A DNA stretch of 64,000 nt from Elusimicrobiaceae bacterium (GTDB lineage Bacteria; Elusimicrobiota; Elusimicrobia; Elusimicrobiales; Elusimicrobiaceae), in NCBI GenBank assembly GCA_017961585.1, contig JAGCWX010000028.1:161150-225149 (forward strand), given 5' to 3'. Position 1 is the first letter of the stretch, and the number at the start of each line of letters is the position of its first letter. The position numbers were made by a program, and so were the translations under genes. Shown here piece after piece: positions 52,275-62,478 of the stretch. The notes beneath the pieces are model-generated. The model ran no database searches. It saw only the letters and a program-made list of their open reading frames with translations, and was not told the DNA's origin.

Positions 52275-55200
52275 TTATTTTGTTTCGTTGCGTTTTTGAT
52301 TAAACTCTTTGGCCATTCTCCGGGCGGAAATACCTGTACCCGCCGGGATTAAGTGGCCTACAATTACATTTTCCTTCAGGCCTTGCAATTCGTCAATCTG
52401 GCCCATGATAGCGGCATCCGTCAAAACCTTAGTGGTTTCTTGGAACGAAGCCGCGGAGATAAACGATTCGGACGCTAAAGATGCTTTACTGATACCGAGT
52501 AAAATCGTTTCGGCATCGGCCAAGCGTTTGCCGGCGGCTTTGGCTTTGGCGTTTTCACGCAACCAGCGGCCGCGGCTGACTACTTCCCCTTTGAGGAAGT
52601 GCGTATCTCCCGCATCCAGAATTTTTACGTTCCCTAACATCTGCCGGACAATAACCTCGATATGTCGGTCGTTGATGGTAACGCCCTGCAAGCGGTACAC
52701 TTCTTGGATGGCGTTTAACAGGAACTCTTGTGCTTCTTTTTCACCCTTCACGCGCAGCACGTCGTGGGGGTCGATGGCGCCGTCGGTAAGGGCTTCGCCC
52801 ACGCCTACGTGATCGCCTTCGTATACTACTAAGTGTTTGCCTTGCGGAATGCTGTACTGCTTGACCTGGTTGGTCTCTTCATTACGCACGACAACTTCAA
52901 TCAAACCTTTGGGCGAAGTTTCCAAGCTTACGATCCCTTCAAACTCGGCAATGATAGCCGGGCTGTGAGGGCGGCGCGCTTCAAACAACTCCGCAATACG
53001 GGGTAGACCGCCGGTAATATCCTTCGTACCGCCGGCTTCGCGGCCGATTTTGGCCAACACATCACCGGGTTCTACGTTTTCACCGTCTTCCACCATAAGG
53101 ATGGTATCAATTGGCAGGGGCAGGTTCATAGCTTTGCTATTGCCTTTGCCCGTAATGCTGATGCGCGGGTTGTGTTTCCCGCCGCGGGAAGCCGTAATTT
53201 TGCGTTCAATAACGCCCGTAACTTTGTTGCGTTCTTCTTGCAGGGTGATACCTTCAATTACATCCGTTAATTTGACGGTCCCTTTCGTTTCCGCCAAAAC
53301 CGGGATGGAGTGCGGGTCCCACTCGGCCAGTAAAGAACCTTTTTTCACGGTGGCTTTATCTTGTGTTAAGATAGTGGCACCGTATTGGATCTTGTATTCT
53401 TTTATTGTACCATTTCCAGCGGTTACAAAGATAGAGCCGTTTCTGGAAATGCAGATTTGATTGCCAAACTGGTTGGTAATCAATTTAATGTCTTTAAACG
53501 TTACTTTCCCGTCGGTTTCCGCTACGGCCTGGCTGCGCGATAATACACGCGAGGCCGTACCACCGATGTGGAACGTACGCAAGGTAAGCTGCGTACCCGG
53601 TTCGCCGATGGACTGGGCGGCAATGATACCTACGGAGTCGCCCGGATTGCTGTTGGAAGCCGTTGCTAAAGACAAACCATAGCATTTGGCACAAACGCCA
53701 TAGGAGGCCTCACAAGTCAGTACCGAGCGAATACGTACAGATTCCACTCCATACTTTTTAACTTCTTTGGCTTGTTCCAAGGTAATTAAATCACCTTCTT
53801 TGATGATGGTTTTGTCTTCTTCTTTGCCGTTCTTTTGTACTTTGACTACCACATCTTCTAACGAAGTGCGGCCCAAAATACGTTCATCCAACGGTTCCAC
53901 CATTTCTTCGCCACTCATTAAAGATTTAACTACAATCCCGTTATGGGTGCCGCAGTCTTCTTCGGTGATGACCACGTTGTGGGCAACGTCTACCAAGCGG
54001 CGGGTCAAATACCCGGCGTCGGCCGTTTTCAAAGCGGTATCAGACAAACCTTTACGTCCACCGTGCGTGGAAATAAAGTACTCAAGCACGGACAGCCCTT
54101 CACGGAAGTTGGCGGTAATCGGGTTTTCAATAATTTCACCTTGACCACCGGTCAATTTCTTCTGCGGTTTGGCCATTAGTCCGCGCATACCGGCCAACTG
54201 GCGCACCTGTTGGCGCGAACCGCGGGCACCGGAATCTGCCATCAAATAGACAGAGTTGAAGCGCTGGCCGCTATGTTCTTTGTTGGTCGGATCGTATTTG
54301 GATTCTTCAAACTTTTTCATTTCGGCAAAAAGTTCGTTGGCCACGTCGTCAGTGACGCGGGTCCAAATATCAATTACTTTGTTATAGCGTTCGCCTTCGG
54401 TAATAATACCGGCTTCGGCTTGAGCTTGAATTTTGGCTACTTCGGTTTGTGCCTTTTTGATCATGTCCTTTTTAGCGGAAGGAATGGTCATATCGGCAAT
54501 GGAAATAGACAACCCGGACAAGGTAGCATAGTGATACCCCATCTTCATGATGTTGTCCAAAAGTTGTACGGCATGAGCACGCCCGTATTTTTTACTCTTA
54601 TAGCATTCATCTACCAAGGCACCCAATTCTTTCTTGCCGATGGTCTTATTGATAAACTCCCATCCTTTAGGCATTGCTTGGTTGAAAATAATGCGCCCCA
54701 CGGAAGTGAAATCTTTCCATTGAGCCGGGTTAGAAACGGGTTTGCCCTTGGCGTCAAATTCCGGCACGGCGTTAATGCCGCGCACTTTAATTTTGGCATG
54801 GTAAGAAAGCTTGCCATATTCCAAAGCAACTAATGCTTCCTCTTTGGAGCCGAAAATAGAACCTTCGCCAATGTCCCCATCTTTAACGGTGGTAATCCAG
54901 TTTACACCCAGTACCATATCGTGGGACGGGGCGGCAATCGGTTTACCGGAAGCGGGGGATAAAATATTGTTAGAAGCTAACATCAACGTACGCGCTTCCA
55001 TTTGGGATTCCAAAGACAACGGCACGTGCACAGCCATCTGGTCACCGTCAAAGTCTGCGTTGAAAGCCGCACAAGTTAACGGGTGAAGTTGGATAGCTTT
55101 CCCTTCAATCAGCACCGGTTCAAAGGCCTGAATACCCAAGCGGTGCAACGTAGGAGCACGGTTGAGCATCACCGGGTGAGATTGAGTGACTCTTTCCAAA

Positions 55201-56444
55201 ATATCCCAAATTTCCGGGCGGACTTTTTCCAACATCTTTTTGGCGGATTTGAGCGTAATACCGTCGCGTTTCATCAGTTCCCCGATGATAAACGGTTTGA
55301 ATAGCTCTAACGCCATCAATTTGGGCAGACCGCATTGGTGGATCTTCAAGTTCGGCCCTACCACAATTACGGAACGGCCGGAATAGTCCACACGTTTACC
55401 CAACAGGTTCTGACGGAAACGGCCGTGTTTCCCTTTGATGCTGTCCGACAGAGATTTAAGCGGACGGCCACCGGGCCCAATAAAGAATTTACCACGAGCA
55501 CCGTTTTCAATCAAGGCGTCCACCGCTTCTTGCAAGAGGCGCTTTTCGTTGTAAATCATTACTTCCGGCGCGCGCAAGGATTCAATGTGTTTGAGACGGT
55601 TGTTGCGGTTGATAATTCTGCGATACAAATCGTTCAAGTCCGAAGCGGCAAAGCGGCCTCCATCAAGGGGTACCAACGGGCGCAAATCCGGAGGAATGAC
55701 CGGCAATACGCTTAAAATCATCCATTCGGGGCGGTTACCGCTTTCTTTAAACTCTTCCATCGTTTTAATACGGCGGATGAGTTTGGTGCGTTCCAATTCG
55801 CTTTGGGTATTTTTCAGCTGTTCGTGCAAGGCCGGGATTTCTTTATCAAAATCAATACCTTCCAAGAGCGTTTTAATAGCCGGCGCACCGATGTCCACTT
55901 TCAAGCGAGCACCGTGTTTTTTGCGGGCCTCGCGCACTTGAGCATCGGAAAGGAGCGTGCCTTTCTTAAAGTCCGTGCGGCCGGTTACGTTGTCTACGCA
56001 ATCTTCCAACACTACGTAAGCGGCATAATAAACCACGCGTTCCAAATCGCTGGTGCGTTGATCCAATAAAATACCGATACGAGACGGATTTTTGCGCAAG
56101 AACCACACGTGGGCTACCGGCACAGCCAGTTCAATATGCCCCATGCGTTCACGGCGCACTTTGGCTTCGGTTACTTCTACGCCGCAGCGGTCGCATTTAA
56201 TGCCGCGGTATTTAGGCCAGCGGTATTTTCCGCACGCACATTCAAAGTCTTTGGTCGGCCCGAAAATGCGTTCGCAGAATAAACCATCGCGCTCCGGTTT
56301 TAGGGTGCGGTAGTTAATGGTTTCCGGCTTTTTTACTTCGCCGAATGACCAGGCGCTAATTTGCTCCGGGCTGGCAATGCCTAAACGAATGGCATCAAAA
56401 TCAAAAAAGTTCAGCTCACTATTTTTTCTTACTTTTTTCGTCAT
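52275..56444 (-). CDS. rpoC: DNA-directed RNA polymerase subunit beta'
   Basis: 1389 aa. Zinc site 1 is [20 protein letters not shown]; the catalytic Mg motif is [12 protein letters not shown]; zinc site 2 uses CGTHNG and [11 protein letters not shown]. Trigger loop and bridge-helix stretches ([37 protein letters not shown]) are intact. It follows rpoB by 15 nt. Confidence 0.98.
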   Translation of the reverse strand: MTKKVRKNSELNFFDFDAIRLGIASPEQISAWSFGEVKKPETINYRTLKPERDGLFCERIFGPTKDFECACGKYRWPKYRGIKCDRCGVEVTEAKVRRERMGHIELAVPVAHVWFLRKNPSRIGILLDQRTSDLERVVYYAAYVVLEDCVDNVTGRTDFKKGTLLSDAQVREARKKHGARLKVDIGAPAIKTLLEGIDFDKEIPALHEQLKNTQSELERTKLIRRIKTMEEFKESGNRPEWMILSVLPVIPPDLRPLVPLDGGRFAASDLNDLYRRIINRNNRLKHIESLRAPEVMIYNEKRLLQEAVDALIENGARGKFFIGPGGRPLKSLSDSIKGKHGRFRQNLLGKRVDYSGRSVIVVGPNLKIHQCGLPKLMALELFKPFIIGELMKRDGITLKSAKKMLEKVRPEIWDILERVTQSHPVMLNRAPTLHRLGIQAFEPVLIEGKAIQLHPLTCAAFNADFDGDQMAVHVPLSLESQMEARTLMLASNNILSPASGKPIAAPSHDMVLGVNWITTVKDGDIGEGSIFGSKEEALVALEYGKLSYHAKIKVRGINAVPEFDAKGKPVSNPAQWKDFTSVGRIIFNQAMPKGWEFINKTIGKKELGALVDECYKSKKYGRAHAVQLLDNIMKMGYHYATLSGLSISIADMTIPSAKKDMIKKAQTEVAKIQAQAEAGIITEGERYNKVIDIWTRVTDDVANELFAEMKKFEESKYDPTNKEHSGQRFNSVYLMADSGARGSRQQVRQLAGMRGLMAKPQKKLTGGQGEIIENPITANFREGLSVLEYFISTHGGRKGLSDTALKTADAGYLTRRLVDVAHNVVITEEDCGTHNGIVVKSLMSGEEMVEPLDERILGRTSLEDVVVKVQKNGKEEDKTIIKEGDLITLEQAKEVKKYGVESVRIRSVLTCEASYGVCAKCYGLSLATASNSNPGDSVGIIAAQSIGEPGTQLTLRTFHIGGTASRVLSRSQAVAETDGKVTFKDIKLITNQFGNQICISRNGSIFVTAGNGTIKEYKIQYGATILTQDKATVKKGSLLAEWDPHSIPVLAETKGTVKLTDVIEGITLQEERNKVTGVIERKITASRGGKHNPRISITGKGNSKAMNLPLPIDTILMVEDGENVEPGDVLAKIGREAGGTKDITGGLPRIAELFEARRPHSPAIIAEFEGIVSLETSPKGLIEVVVRNEETNQVKQYSIPQGKHLVVYEGDHVGVGEALTDGAIDPHDVLRVKGEKEAQEFLLNAIQEVYRLQGVTINDRHIEVIVRQMLGNVKILDAGDTHFLKGEVVSRGRWLRENAKAKAAGKRLADAETILLGISKASLASESFISAASFQETTKVLTDAAIMGQIDELQGLKENVIVGHLIPAGTGISARRMAKEFNQKRNETK

Positions 56445-56459
56445 TTGATTTTCTCCCGC

Positions 56460-59400
56460 TTATTTTGTTTCCTCGGTCTCTTGCGCCGCGGAAACTTCAG
56501 CGGCAGGTTGTTCCGGTTTTGCATCAGCTTCTACAATGGTACTTTCGCCATTTTCATGCTTTTGCAATAAATCTACACTTAAGCCCAAGGCCTGTAATTC
56601 TTTAATAAGTACTTTAAAGGATTCCGGCACACCGGGCGAGGTTGGCGCTTTGCCTTTTACAATGGATTCATACATCTTGGTGCGGCCATCGTAATCGTCA
56701 GATTTGACGGTTAAGAATTCCTGCAAGGTATACGTAGCACCGTACCCTTCCATAGCCCACACTTCCATTTCCCCGAAGCGCTGACCGCCGAATTGCGCTT
56801 TACCACCTAACGGTTGGCGCGTAATTAAGCTGTAAGGCCCCGTGGAGCGGGAGTGTACTTTATCTTCCACCAAGTGAATCAGTTTCATCATGTACATGTA
56901 ACCAATGGTCACTTTTTCTTCAAAAGGTTCGCCGGTTCTGCCATCGTAAAGTGTAATGCGGCAGTAATCATCGGGCAGGTATTTAGCGGCGTATTCTTCG
57001 CGCGCTTTGCCTTTCAAACCTTTGTCGTCCAAAATTTTCTCTTTGGCTTTGCGTACTTCGTTGACTACGTCAGCTTCGCTCGGTCCGTCAAACACGGGGG
57101 TAGCGGCGTTGTAATGCAAGTAATGCGCCGCCCAACCGAGCATAGTTTCCAAAAGCTGGCCTACGTTCATACGAGAAGGAATACCTAACGGAGAAAGTAC
57201 AATATCTAACGGCGTGCCATCCGGCAAGAACGGCATGTCTTCTTCCGGCAAAATGCGGGCAACCACACCTTTGTTTCCGTGGCGGCCGGACATTTTGTCC
57301 CCTACGTGCAATTTGCGTTTAGAAGCAATGTACACTTTGACGGATTTGTTAACCGTTACAGCCAATTCATCGCCTTGTTTGGAGAATTCGCTCTCGCGTT
57401 GGTAATGTTCTTCGGCTTTCTTTTCCAAGAGTTTATAAAGCGCATTTAAGCGGCCTTCTTCTTTCTTCAAAGCGGCAGCGTTTTTAATCGTGGCGCGCGC
57501 GTTGGAAATAGCCGTTTTGCGTTGTTCTTTTAAGAGCGCTACCGTGTTATCGCGTTCTTCCAGTAAAGCAGCCGCCCGTTTCTTTTCTTCTTCTTTGGTC
57601 AATTTTTCTTTGCGTACAAACACGCGGGTGCCCAGCACTTTTCCGCTGGTTCCGGGCGGAACGCGCAAAGAAGCGTCCACTACGTCGTCGGCCTTTTTAC
57701 CAAAGATTACTTTTAAGAGGCGTTCTTCCGGGGTTAGTTGTTGTTCCCCTTTGGGGGTTACTTTCCCTACCAAAATATCGCCGGGTTCTACCACCGTGGC
57801 CGGGAAGATAATCCCGTCGTTATCCAGGTGAGAAAGAGCATCCGTACCGATATTCGGAATATCGCGCGTAATTTCTTCGGCGCCTAATTTGGTGTTGCGG
57901 GCATCTACCGTAAATTCGTGCAAGTGCACGGAGGTAAATACATCGTCTTTAATCAAACGGCTGGAAACCAAGATAGCGTCTTCGTAGTTATATCCTTCCC
58001 AGCACATAAACCCAACCAGCATATTGCGCCCTAAGGCCAGGTAGCCGTTGTCCATAGCCGGACCGTCGGCAATTACTTGGCGGGCTTTTACGTCGTCGCC
58101 GGTTTTTACAATGGGGTGTTGGTTGATACAAGTATCTTGGTTGGAGCGTTTGTATTTCAAAAGTTCATACACATCGCAGGTGCCGTCTTTGGCTTCAATT
58201 ACAATTTTGGAAGCATCCGCAAATTGTACACGGCCGGCGCGTTTGGCTACCACAGAGGTACCCGAGTCGCGCGCTACTTCGTGTTCAATCCCAGTACCCA
58301 CATAAGGGGCTTGCGGCATCAACAGCGGTACGCCCTGGCGTTGCATGTTACAACCCATCAAAGCACGGTTAGCGTCGTCGTGTTCCAAGAACGGAATCAA
58401 AGCGGCGGACACACTAATTACTTGCAATGGGGATACGTCCATATAGTCCACTTGTTTGGGGGCTACCATCGGGTAATCGGCACGGACACGGCACGCCACA
58501 GCGTTGGTATCAATTTTGCCGTCCTTGGTAGTGGGCGTATTGGCCTGGGCTACAAATTTATCGTCTTCGGCATCAGCGGTTAATTCTTCAATCTTGTCGG
58601 TCACTTTCCCGTTTACTACTTTGCGGTACGGGGTTTCAATCAAACCATACTTATTGACTTTGGAGTAACACGCTAAAGAGGTAATCAACCCGATGTTCGG
58701 ACCTTCCGGGGTTTCAATCGGGCAGACACGGCCGTAGTGCGTATAGTGTACGTCGCGCACTTCAAAGCCGGCACGTTTACGGTTCAAACCGCCGGGCCCT
58801 AAGGCGGACAAACGGCGTTTGTGTGTCAGTTCACCCAACGGGTTAATCTGATCCATAAACTGTGAAAGTTGAGAAGTACCGAAGAACTTGCGAATAATGG
58901 CCTGCACCGGCTGCGCGTTAATCAAAGCGCGCGGGGTGGGGGTGGTCAGTTCGCGGTTCATACGGTCGCGGGCGGTTTTTGCCATTTGAGAAAGCCCGAT
59001 ACGAATTTGGTTTTCTAAAAGCTCGCCAATTCCGCGTACGCGGCGGTTACCCAAGTGGTCAATATCGTCCGTTTTAAAGGTAAATTCATCCCCGTACATC
59101 TTTTGGGCATCTTCGCCGGCGTTTAACGCCAACAGGTATTTCACGGTTACCACAATATCTTCGGGGGTTAACGTGCGGCGGTTGTCTTTGGGGGTGTTAT
59201 ATTTTTTGCATTTAAGTTCTTTGATCAGCTCAAACAATTTGGCAAATTTCTTATTGATTTTGTAACGGCCGACGAAGCTTAAATCGTAGCGGCGCAAATT
59301 ATCAAAAATCAAGTTATCCAAGAAACTTTCCGCTTGAGACTGTACCACAAAGTCTTGCCCGCGCATTTTCTTGTAGATCTCTGCTTGGGCTTCTTTGGCG

Positions 59401-60323
59401 GTATGAGCAGATTCTTTGCGTTCCAAGGTGGCCAAAATAGCCGGGTCATCTTGACGCGGTTTACCGCAAATTACTTTAATGGTTTTTACTTTCTTTTCAA
59501 TTAACGTTCTGAATAATTTATCGTCAATCGGCAAGGCGGCTTTATCATCCAAGTTCCAAAGCACTTCGCCGGTGGCCGGATCGTAAATATCGTCGGCAGC
59601 ATAGCGGCCTACTACGCTATCTACGCTAGAGGGTTTTACATCAATATCTTCGCATTTATAGAAGGTTTGGAGGATTTGTGCGTTGGTCTCCAATCCGCAA
59701 GCACGCAGGAACGTGGTAGCGGAAACCTTTTTCTTGCGATCAATGCGCACCCACAAGGTGTTGTTTAAATCAAACGAGAATTCCACCCAGGCCCCGCGGT
59801 ACGGAATGATGCGGGCTACGTATAAGCGTTTACCAAAGGTGGACTGTTTTTTCTCTTCGTCTTCTTCAAAAATAATACCCGGGGAGCGGTGCATCTGGCT
59901 GACGACCACACGTTCTGCCCCGTTAAAAACGAAACAGCCCGCTTCGGTCATCAAGGGTAAGTTACAAAGGGTGACTTCCTGTTCGGAAGCGTTTTTCATA
60001 TTTCCGTTTTTCTGTTTCAAATACAAAAGGAAAGTAGCTCTAAGCGGGGCATCAAAAGTGCTGTCACGCACGGTGGCTTCAGCCGGGGTAGCGTAACGCG
60101 GGGTACCCAAGTCGTATTTTACAAATTCAAGCCGCATACTGCCGTCGGGGGCTTCTACAGGGAACACATCTTCAAAAGCGGCTTGCAAACCTTTCAGTTC
60201 GCGTTTAGAAGGGGGTACATCTAATTGCAAGAAATCCACGAAGGATTGTTTCTGCATGTCCAGCAAATCGGGTAACGGAAGTTTGGTTGTAATCTTGCCG
60301 AAATTTGTTTGTTTTTCAATCAT
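56460..60323 (-). CDS. rpoB: DNA-directed RNA polymerase subunit beta
   Basis: 1287 aa. Landmarks are [19 protein letters not shown], the rifampicin region [40 protein letters not shown] and the C-terminal [18 protein letters not shown]. In the rifampicin region the positions equal to E. coli D516, H526 and S531 are wild type, while N518 is Ile and S522 is Gly. It starts 118 bp after the rplL end, behind a strong hairpin. Confidence 0.98.
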   Translation of the reverse strand: MIEKQTNFGKITTKLPLPDLLDMQKQSFVDFLQLDVPPSKRELKGLQAAFEDVFPVEAPDGSMRLEFVKYDLGTPRYATPAEATVRDSTFDAPLRATFLLYLKQKNGNMKNASEQEVTLCNLPLMTEAGCFVFNGAERVVVSQMHRSPGIIFEEDEEKKQSTFGKRLYVARIIPYRGAWVEFSFDLNNTLWVRIDRKKKVSATTFLRACGLETNAQILQTFYKCEDIDVKPSSVDSVVGRYAADDIYDPATGEVLWNLDDKAALPIDDKLFRTLIEKKVKTIKVICGKPRQDDPAILATLERKESAHTAKEAQAEIYKKMRGQDFVVQSQAESFLDNLIFDNLRRYDLSFVGRYKINKKFAKLFELIKELKCKKYNTPKDNRRTLTPEDIVVTVKYLLALNAGEDAQKMYGDEFTFKTDDIDHLGNRRVRGIGELLENQIRIGLSQMAKTARDRMNRELTTPTPRALINAQPVQAIIRKFFGTSQLSQFMDQINPLGELTHKRRLSALGPGGLNRKRAGFEVRDVHYTHYGRVCPIETPEGPNIGLITSLACYSKVNKYGLIETPYRKVVNGKVTDKIEELTADAEDDKFVAQANTPTTKDGKIDTNAVACRVRADYPMVAPKQVDYMDVSPLQVISVSAALIPFLEHDDANRALMGCNMQRQGVPLLMPQAPYVGTGIEHEVARDSGTSVVAKRAGRVQFADASKIVIEAKDGTCDVYELLKYKRSNQDTCINQHPIVKTGDDVKARQVIADGPAMDNGYLALGRNMLVGFMCWEGYNYEDAILVSSRLIKDDVFTSVHLHEFTVDARNTKLGAEEITRDIPNIGTDALSHLDNDGIIFPATVVEPGDILVGKVTPKGEQQLTPEERLLKVIFGKKADDVVDASLRVPPGTSGKVLGTRVFVRKEKLTKEEEKKRAAALLEERDNTVALLKEQRKTAISNARATIKNAAALKKEEGRLNALYKLLEKKAEEHYQRESEFSKQGDELAVTVNKSVKVYIASKRKLHVGDKMSGRHGNKGVVARILPEEDMPFLPDGTPLDIVLSPLGIPSRMNVGQLLETMLGWAAHYLHYNAATPVFDGPSEADVVNEVRKAKEKILDDKGLKGKAREEYAAKYLPDDYCRITLYDGRTGEPFEEKVTIGYMYMMKLIHLVEDKVHSRSTGPYSLITRQPLGGKAQFGGQRFGEMEVWAMEGYGATYTLQEFLTVKSDDYDGRTKMYESIVKGKAPTSPGVPESFKVLIKELQALGLSVDLLQKHENGESTIVEADAKPEQPAAEVSAAQETEETK

Positions 60324-60395
60324 CTCTAAATTCCTGCTGGGTTGGGCTTTTCACGCAACGCACTACGTGAATGGGCCTGGTACCTTAGGGTACGT

Positions 60396-60425
60396 AATCC
60401 CACCCCCAAGAAGGGGGGTGGGATT
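60396..60425 (-). promoter_or_regulatory. Perfect hairpin between rplL and rpoB
   Basis: Twelve perfect base pairs: AATCCCACCCCC (60396-60407) with GGGGGTGGGATT (60414-60425). It begins 16 nt after the rplL stop on the minus strand. A second small stem (GTACC/GGTAC) follows. No T run lies directly after the stem, so it is an attenuator or RNase III-type processing site rather than a full terminator. E. coli also has an attenuator and processing site here. Confidence 0.7.
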
Positions 60426-60441
60426 AAATGAGTCAGTTGAC

Positions 60442-60828
60442 TTATTTGAGTTCTACGGTGCCGCCGGCTTCGGTGAGTTTCTTTTTCATCTCTTCCGCTT
60501 CGGCTTTGGCAACGTTTTCTTTTACCGCTTTGGGGGCGCCTTCTACGAGGTCTTTGGCTTCTTTCAAGCCCAAGCCAGTGATTTCGCGCACTACTTTGAT
60601 GACGGCAATTTTCTTGGCGGCATCAACAGCGGTCAACATGACGTTGAATTCATCTTTTTCTTCAGCGGCAGCACCGGCAGCCGGGGCAGCAGCAGCGGCT
60701 ACGGCAACGGCCGGGGCAGCAGCTTTTACGCCGAATTTTTCTTCAATCGCTTTCACGAGTTCGGAAAGTTCCAAAACAGTCAATTCAGCGATCGCGTTTA
60801 CTAATTCATCTTTGGTCATTTTAGCCAT
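60442..60828 (-). CDS. rplL: 50S ribosomal protein L7/L12
   Basis: 128 aa. It has an N-terminal dimerisation domain ([20 protein letters not shown]), an Ala-rich hinge and the C-terminal factor-binding domain ([24 protein letters not shown]). It is present in several copies on the L10 stalk. ATG 60828 has AAGGAA upstream and the family start MAKMTKDEL. It is flanked by hairpins on both sides. Confidence 0.97.
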   Translation of the reverse strand: MAKMTKDELVNAIAELTVLELSELVKAIEEKFGVKAAAPAVAVAAAAAPAAGAAAEEKDEFNVMLTAVDAAKKIAVIKVVREITGLGLKEAKDLVEGAPKAVKENVAKAEAEEMKKKLTEAGGTVELK

Positions 60829-60941
60829 TTTATTTTTTCCTTTGTTTCTAGAGTAGCGGCCTTCTATGTAAACCGAGTTCACATCCGTACCTTTACCCCT
60901 TGCGGGACTACTACCGCTCTTGGCGGGTTTAGATTTTACCG

Positions 60942-60972
60942 GGTTTTAGTTGGCACTTAGCCAACTAAAACC
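60942..60972 (-). promoter_or_regulatory. Perfect 13-bp hairpin between rplJ and rplL
   Basis: GGTTTTAGTTGGC (60942-60954) pairs completely with GCCAACTAAAACC (60960-60972), loop of 5 nt. It starts 7 nt after the rplJ stop. No T run follows. It could stabilise or process the mRNA so that L12 is made in excess over L10. About 110 nt of further non-coding leader lies before rplL. Confidence 0.65.
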
Positions 60973-60979
60973 TGACGCG

Positions 60980-61501
60980 TTATTTCTGCTTGTCTTCCAA
61001 AGCTTTGATAACGTAGGCAAAATCCCGTATCGGAGCTTGCAACACTTGCGCCGATTGTGCAACCGCGTTGTACAACGCGCCGGCCAATTTGGACAAGTTT
61101 TCTTCTTTCGTGCCGATAGCAGAAAGTTGTTTTACTTGTGCCTCATCGTACCATACACCCTCGGAATAGCAAGCACGCAGCTTCAAAGCCGCATTCTTTT
61201 TCTGAAAATCCACCAATGCTTTTGCCACAGCAGCAATATCGCCGCCCACGGCAATGGCAGTCGGCCCTTGGAAGAGCTTTGTATCCGCCCCTTCAATTTT
61301 GGCCTGGTTGATGGCATGTTCCACAATGGCGTTACGTTCCACGCGGAACTTGGCCCCAGTGGGGGCTAAGGTAGCGCGCAGCTCGGCCATATCCACGAAT
61401 TTCAACCCCTGATAAGAGGTGAAAAATAACGTGCCAGTGGTTTTAATTTCAGAAGCAAGGTCTTGCGACTTTTGTTTCTTTTGGTCTTTTGTCAGGTTCA
61501 T
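60980..61501 (-). CDS. rplJ: 50S ribosomal protein L10
   Basis: 173 aa. Landmarks are TGTLFFTSYQGLKFVDMAELRATLAPTGAKFRVERN and KLFQGPTAIAVGGDIAAVAKAL. It forms the base of the L7/L12 stalk and binds its own mRNA leader in many bacteria. It is the first gene of the rplJL-rpoBC-rpsLG-fusA unit; rplKA and nusG, usually upstream, are not here. The ribosome site (ACAGGC) is weak. Confidence 0.95.
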   Translation of the reverse strand: MNLTKDQKKQKSQDLASEIKTTGTLFFTSYQGLKFVDMAELRATLAPTGAKFRVERNAIVEHAINQAKIEGADTKLFQGPTAIAVGGDIAAVAKALVDFQKKNAALKLRACYSEGVWYDEAQVKQLSAIGTKEENLSKLAGALYNAVAQSAQVLQAPIRDFAYVIKALEDKQK

Positions 61502-61555
61502 TTGTTTGCCTGTTTTTCTTGCAAGAACCGGCTGTTTTGCCCTCTTAAAAAGACA

Positions 61556-61616
61556 GAGAACACGACAGCCACAAACTCCTTCCTCTTTATTTCTCGTCGG
61601 AGGAGTTATGGTTCTC
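61556..61616 (-). promoter_or_regulatory. Putative L10 leader structure
   Basis: In the 205-nt leader of rplJ, GAGAAC (read from 61616) pairs with GTTCTC (ending 61556), and inside it AACTCCT pairs with AGGAGTT. An asymmetric single-stranded segment lies between the two helices, as in L10-binding leaders. It is 54 nt upstream of the ATG. Consistent with feedback by the L10-L12 complex; not proven. Confidence 0.5.
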
Positions 61617-61712
61617 GTAAAAAATCCGTAACTTCAACTGATAATATTTTATCAATTTAATCCGCCAAATGCAACTTTTTTTGCACACGTTCTATCCGCG
61701 GATTACACTTAT

Positions 61713-61742
61713 ATTATAACAAAATCCGCCTGCCTAGTGCAA
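61713..61742 (-). promoter_or_regulatory. Promoter of the rplJ-fusA operon
   Basis: Minus strand TTGCAC (61742-61737), an 18-nt spacer and TATAAT (61718-61713). It overlaps the terminator of the preceding secreted protein gene, so the spacer forms one arm of the hairpin. Confidence 0.75.
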
Positions 61743-61749
61743 GCGGATT
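61722..61749 (-). terminator. Terminator after the secreted protein gene at 61769
   Basis: AATCCGC (61749-61743) pairs with GCGGATT (61729-61723), followed by TTGTTATAAT. It shares bases with the rplJ promoter. Confidence 0.65.
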
Positions 61750-61768
61750 TGTGTGTTTTAAGCTGTGC

Positions 61769-62326
61769 TTATTCGGCACCGCTCCACCCGTTTTCAAGTA
61801 CGGGCAATTTAATAAGCGTATATTGGGTGCCGTTTACCTTTACGTGCGTATGGTCAATGATGGTGCGCACGTTCGTCCGGCTTCCACGGTATATATACGT
61901 GTAAAATCTTTCTTTAAGAATACGTTTGGTCCCCATCAACAGGGCTACCCCGTAAGGCATATATTGGGACTGTATTTTATCCCATGTGGATTTGTGTATC
62001 AAAATGTACCCGTCCAACCCGAGGTACGGATGATATTCCAAACCGGAGGTCTGATATTCGTAGTGATGTTTCCCTTTTGGGATTAACCTCGTCGATTTAA
62101 ATGCAAAATCTTGCGTGGTGATGCTGTAAATAATATCGGTTTTGCTCCCTTCCCGTAAGATTTCCTCGGCAAGTTCTTGCGCCCCGATGATTACCCCGTT
62201 TACCACTTTATGGCCCACGGCGTCGGCCAGTTGCCGCGTGCTTAAACCATGCACCGACTGGGCAAACCCCTGCGAACCGATCGCCATCATGACTGCTACC
62301 ACCAAAAACGTAACTGCTTTTTTCAT
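61769..62326 (-). CDS. Secreted protein of unknown function
   Basis: 185 aa. A signal peptide (MKKAVTFLVVAVMMAIGSQGFA, cut after residue 22) with AGGAGG just before the ATG. The mature protein has no cysteine, is basic, and contains YTYIYRGSRTNVRTIIDHTHVKVNG near the end. No family recognised. It is probably periplasmic. It is a single-gene unit between the kinase gene (divergent) and the rplJ promoter. Confidence 0.72.
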   Translation of the reverse strand: MKKAVTFLVVAVMMAIGSQGFAQSVHGLSTRQLADAVGHKVVNGVIIGAQELAEEILREGSKTDIIYSITTQDFAFKSTRLIPKGKHHYEYQTSGLEYHPYLGLDGYILIHKSTWDKIQSQYMPYGVALLMGTKRILKERFYTYIYRGSRTNVRTIIDHTHVKVNGTQYTLIKLPVLENGWSGAE

Positions 62327-62442
62327 ACCTTCCTCCTAAACTTTAACTGCCTATACTATAAGTCTACGGAAAAACCTAAGAATATTCCAGGGGCAAAAGA
62401 CCTATTTCCCTCTAGGCCTTTGGGCCCATGCCAATAAACTAA

Positions 62443-62472
62443 TTTTCAGACGTATGACTAAAATGCTACAAT
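62443..62472 (+). promoter_or_regulatory. Promoter of the WaaP-like kinase gene (leaderless)
   Basis: TTTTCA (62443-62448), an 18-nt spacer and TACAAT (62467-62472) with TGC before it. Six bases then separate the -10 from ATG 62479. Confidence 0.65.
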
Positions 62473-62478
62473 ACTTTT

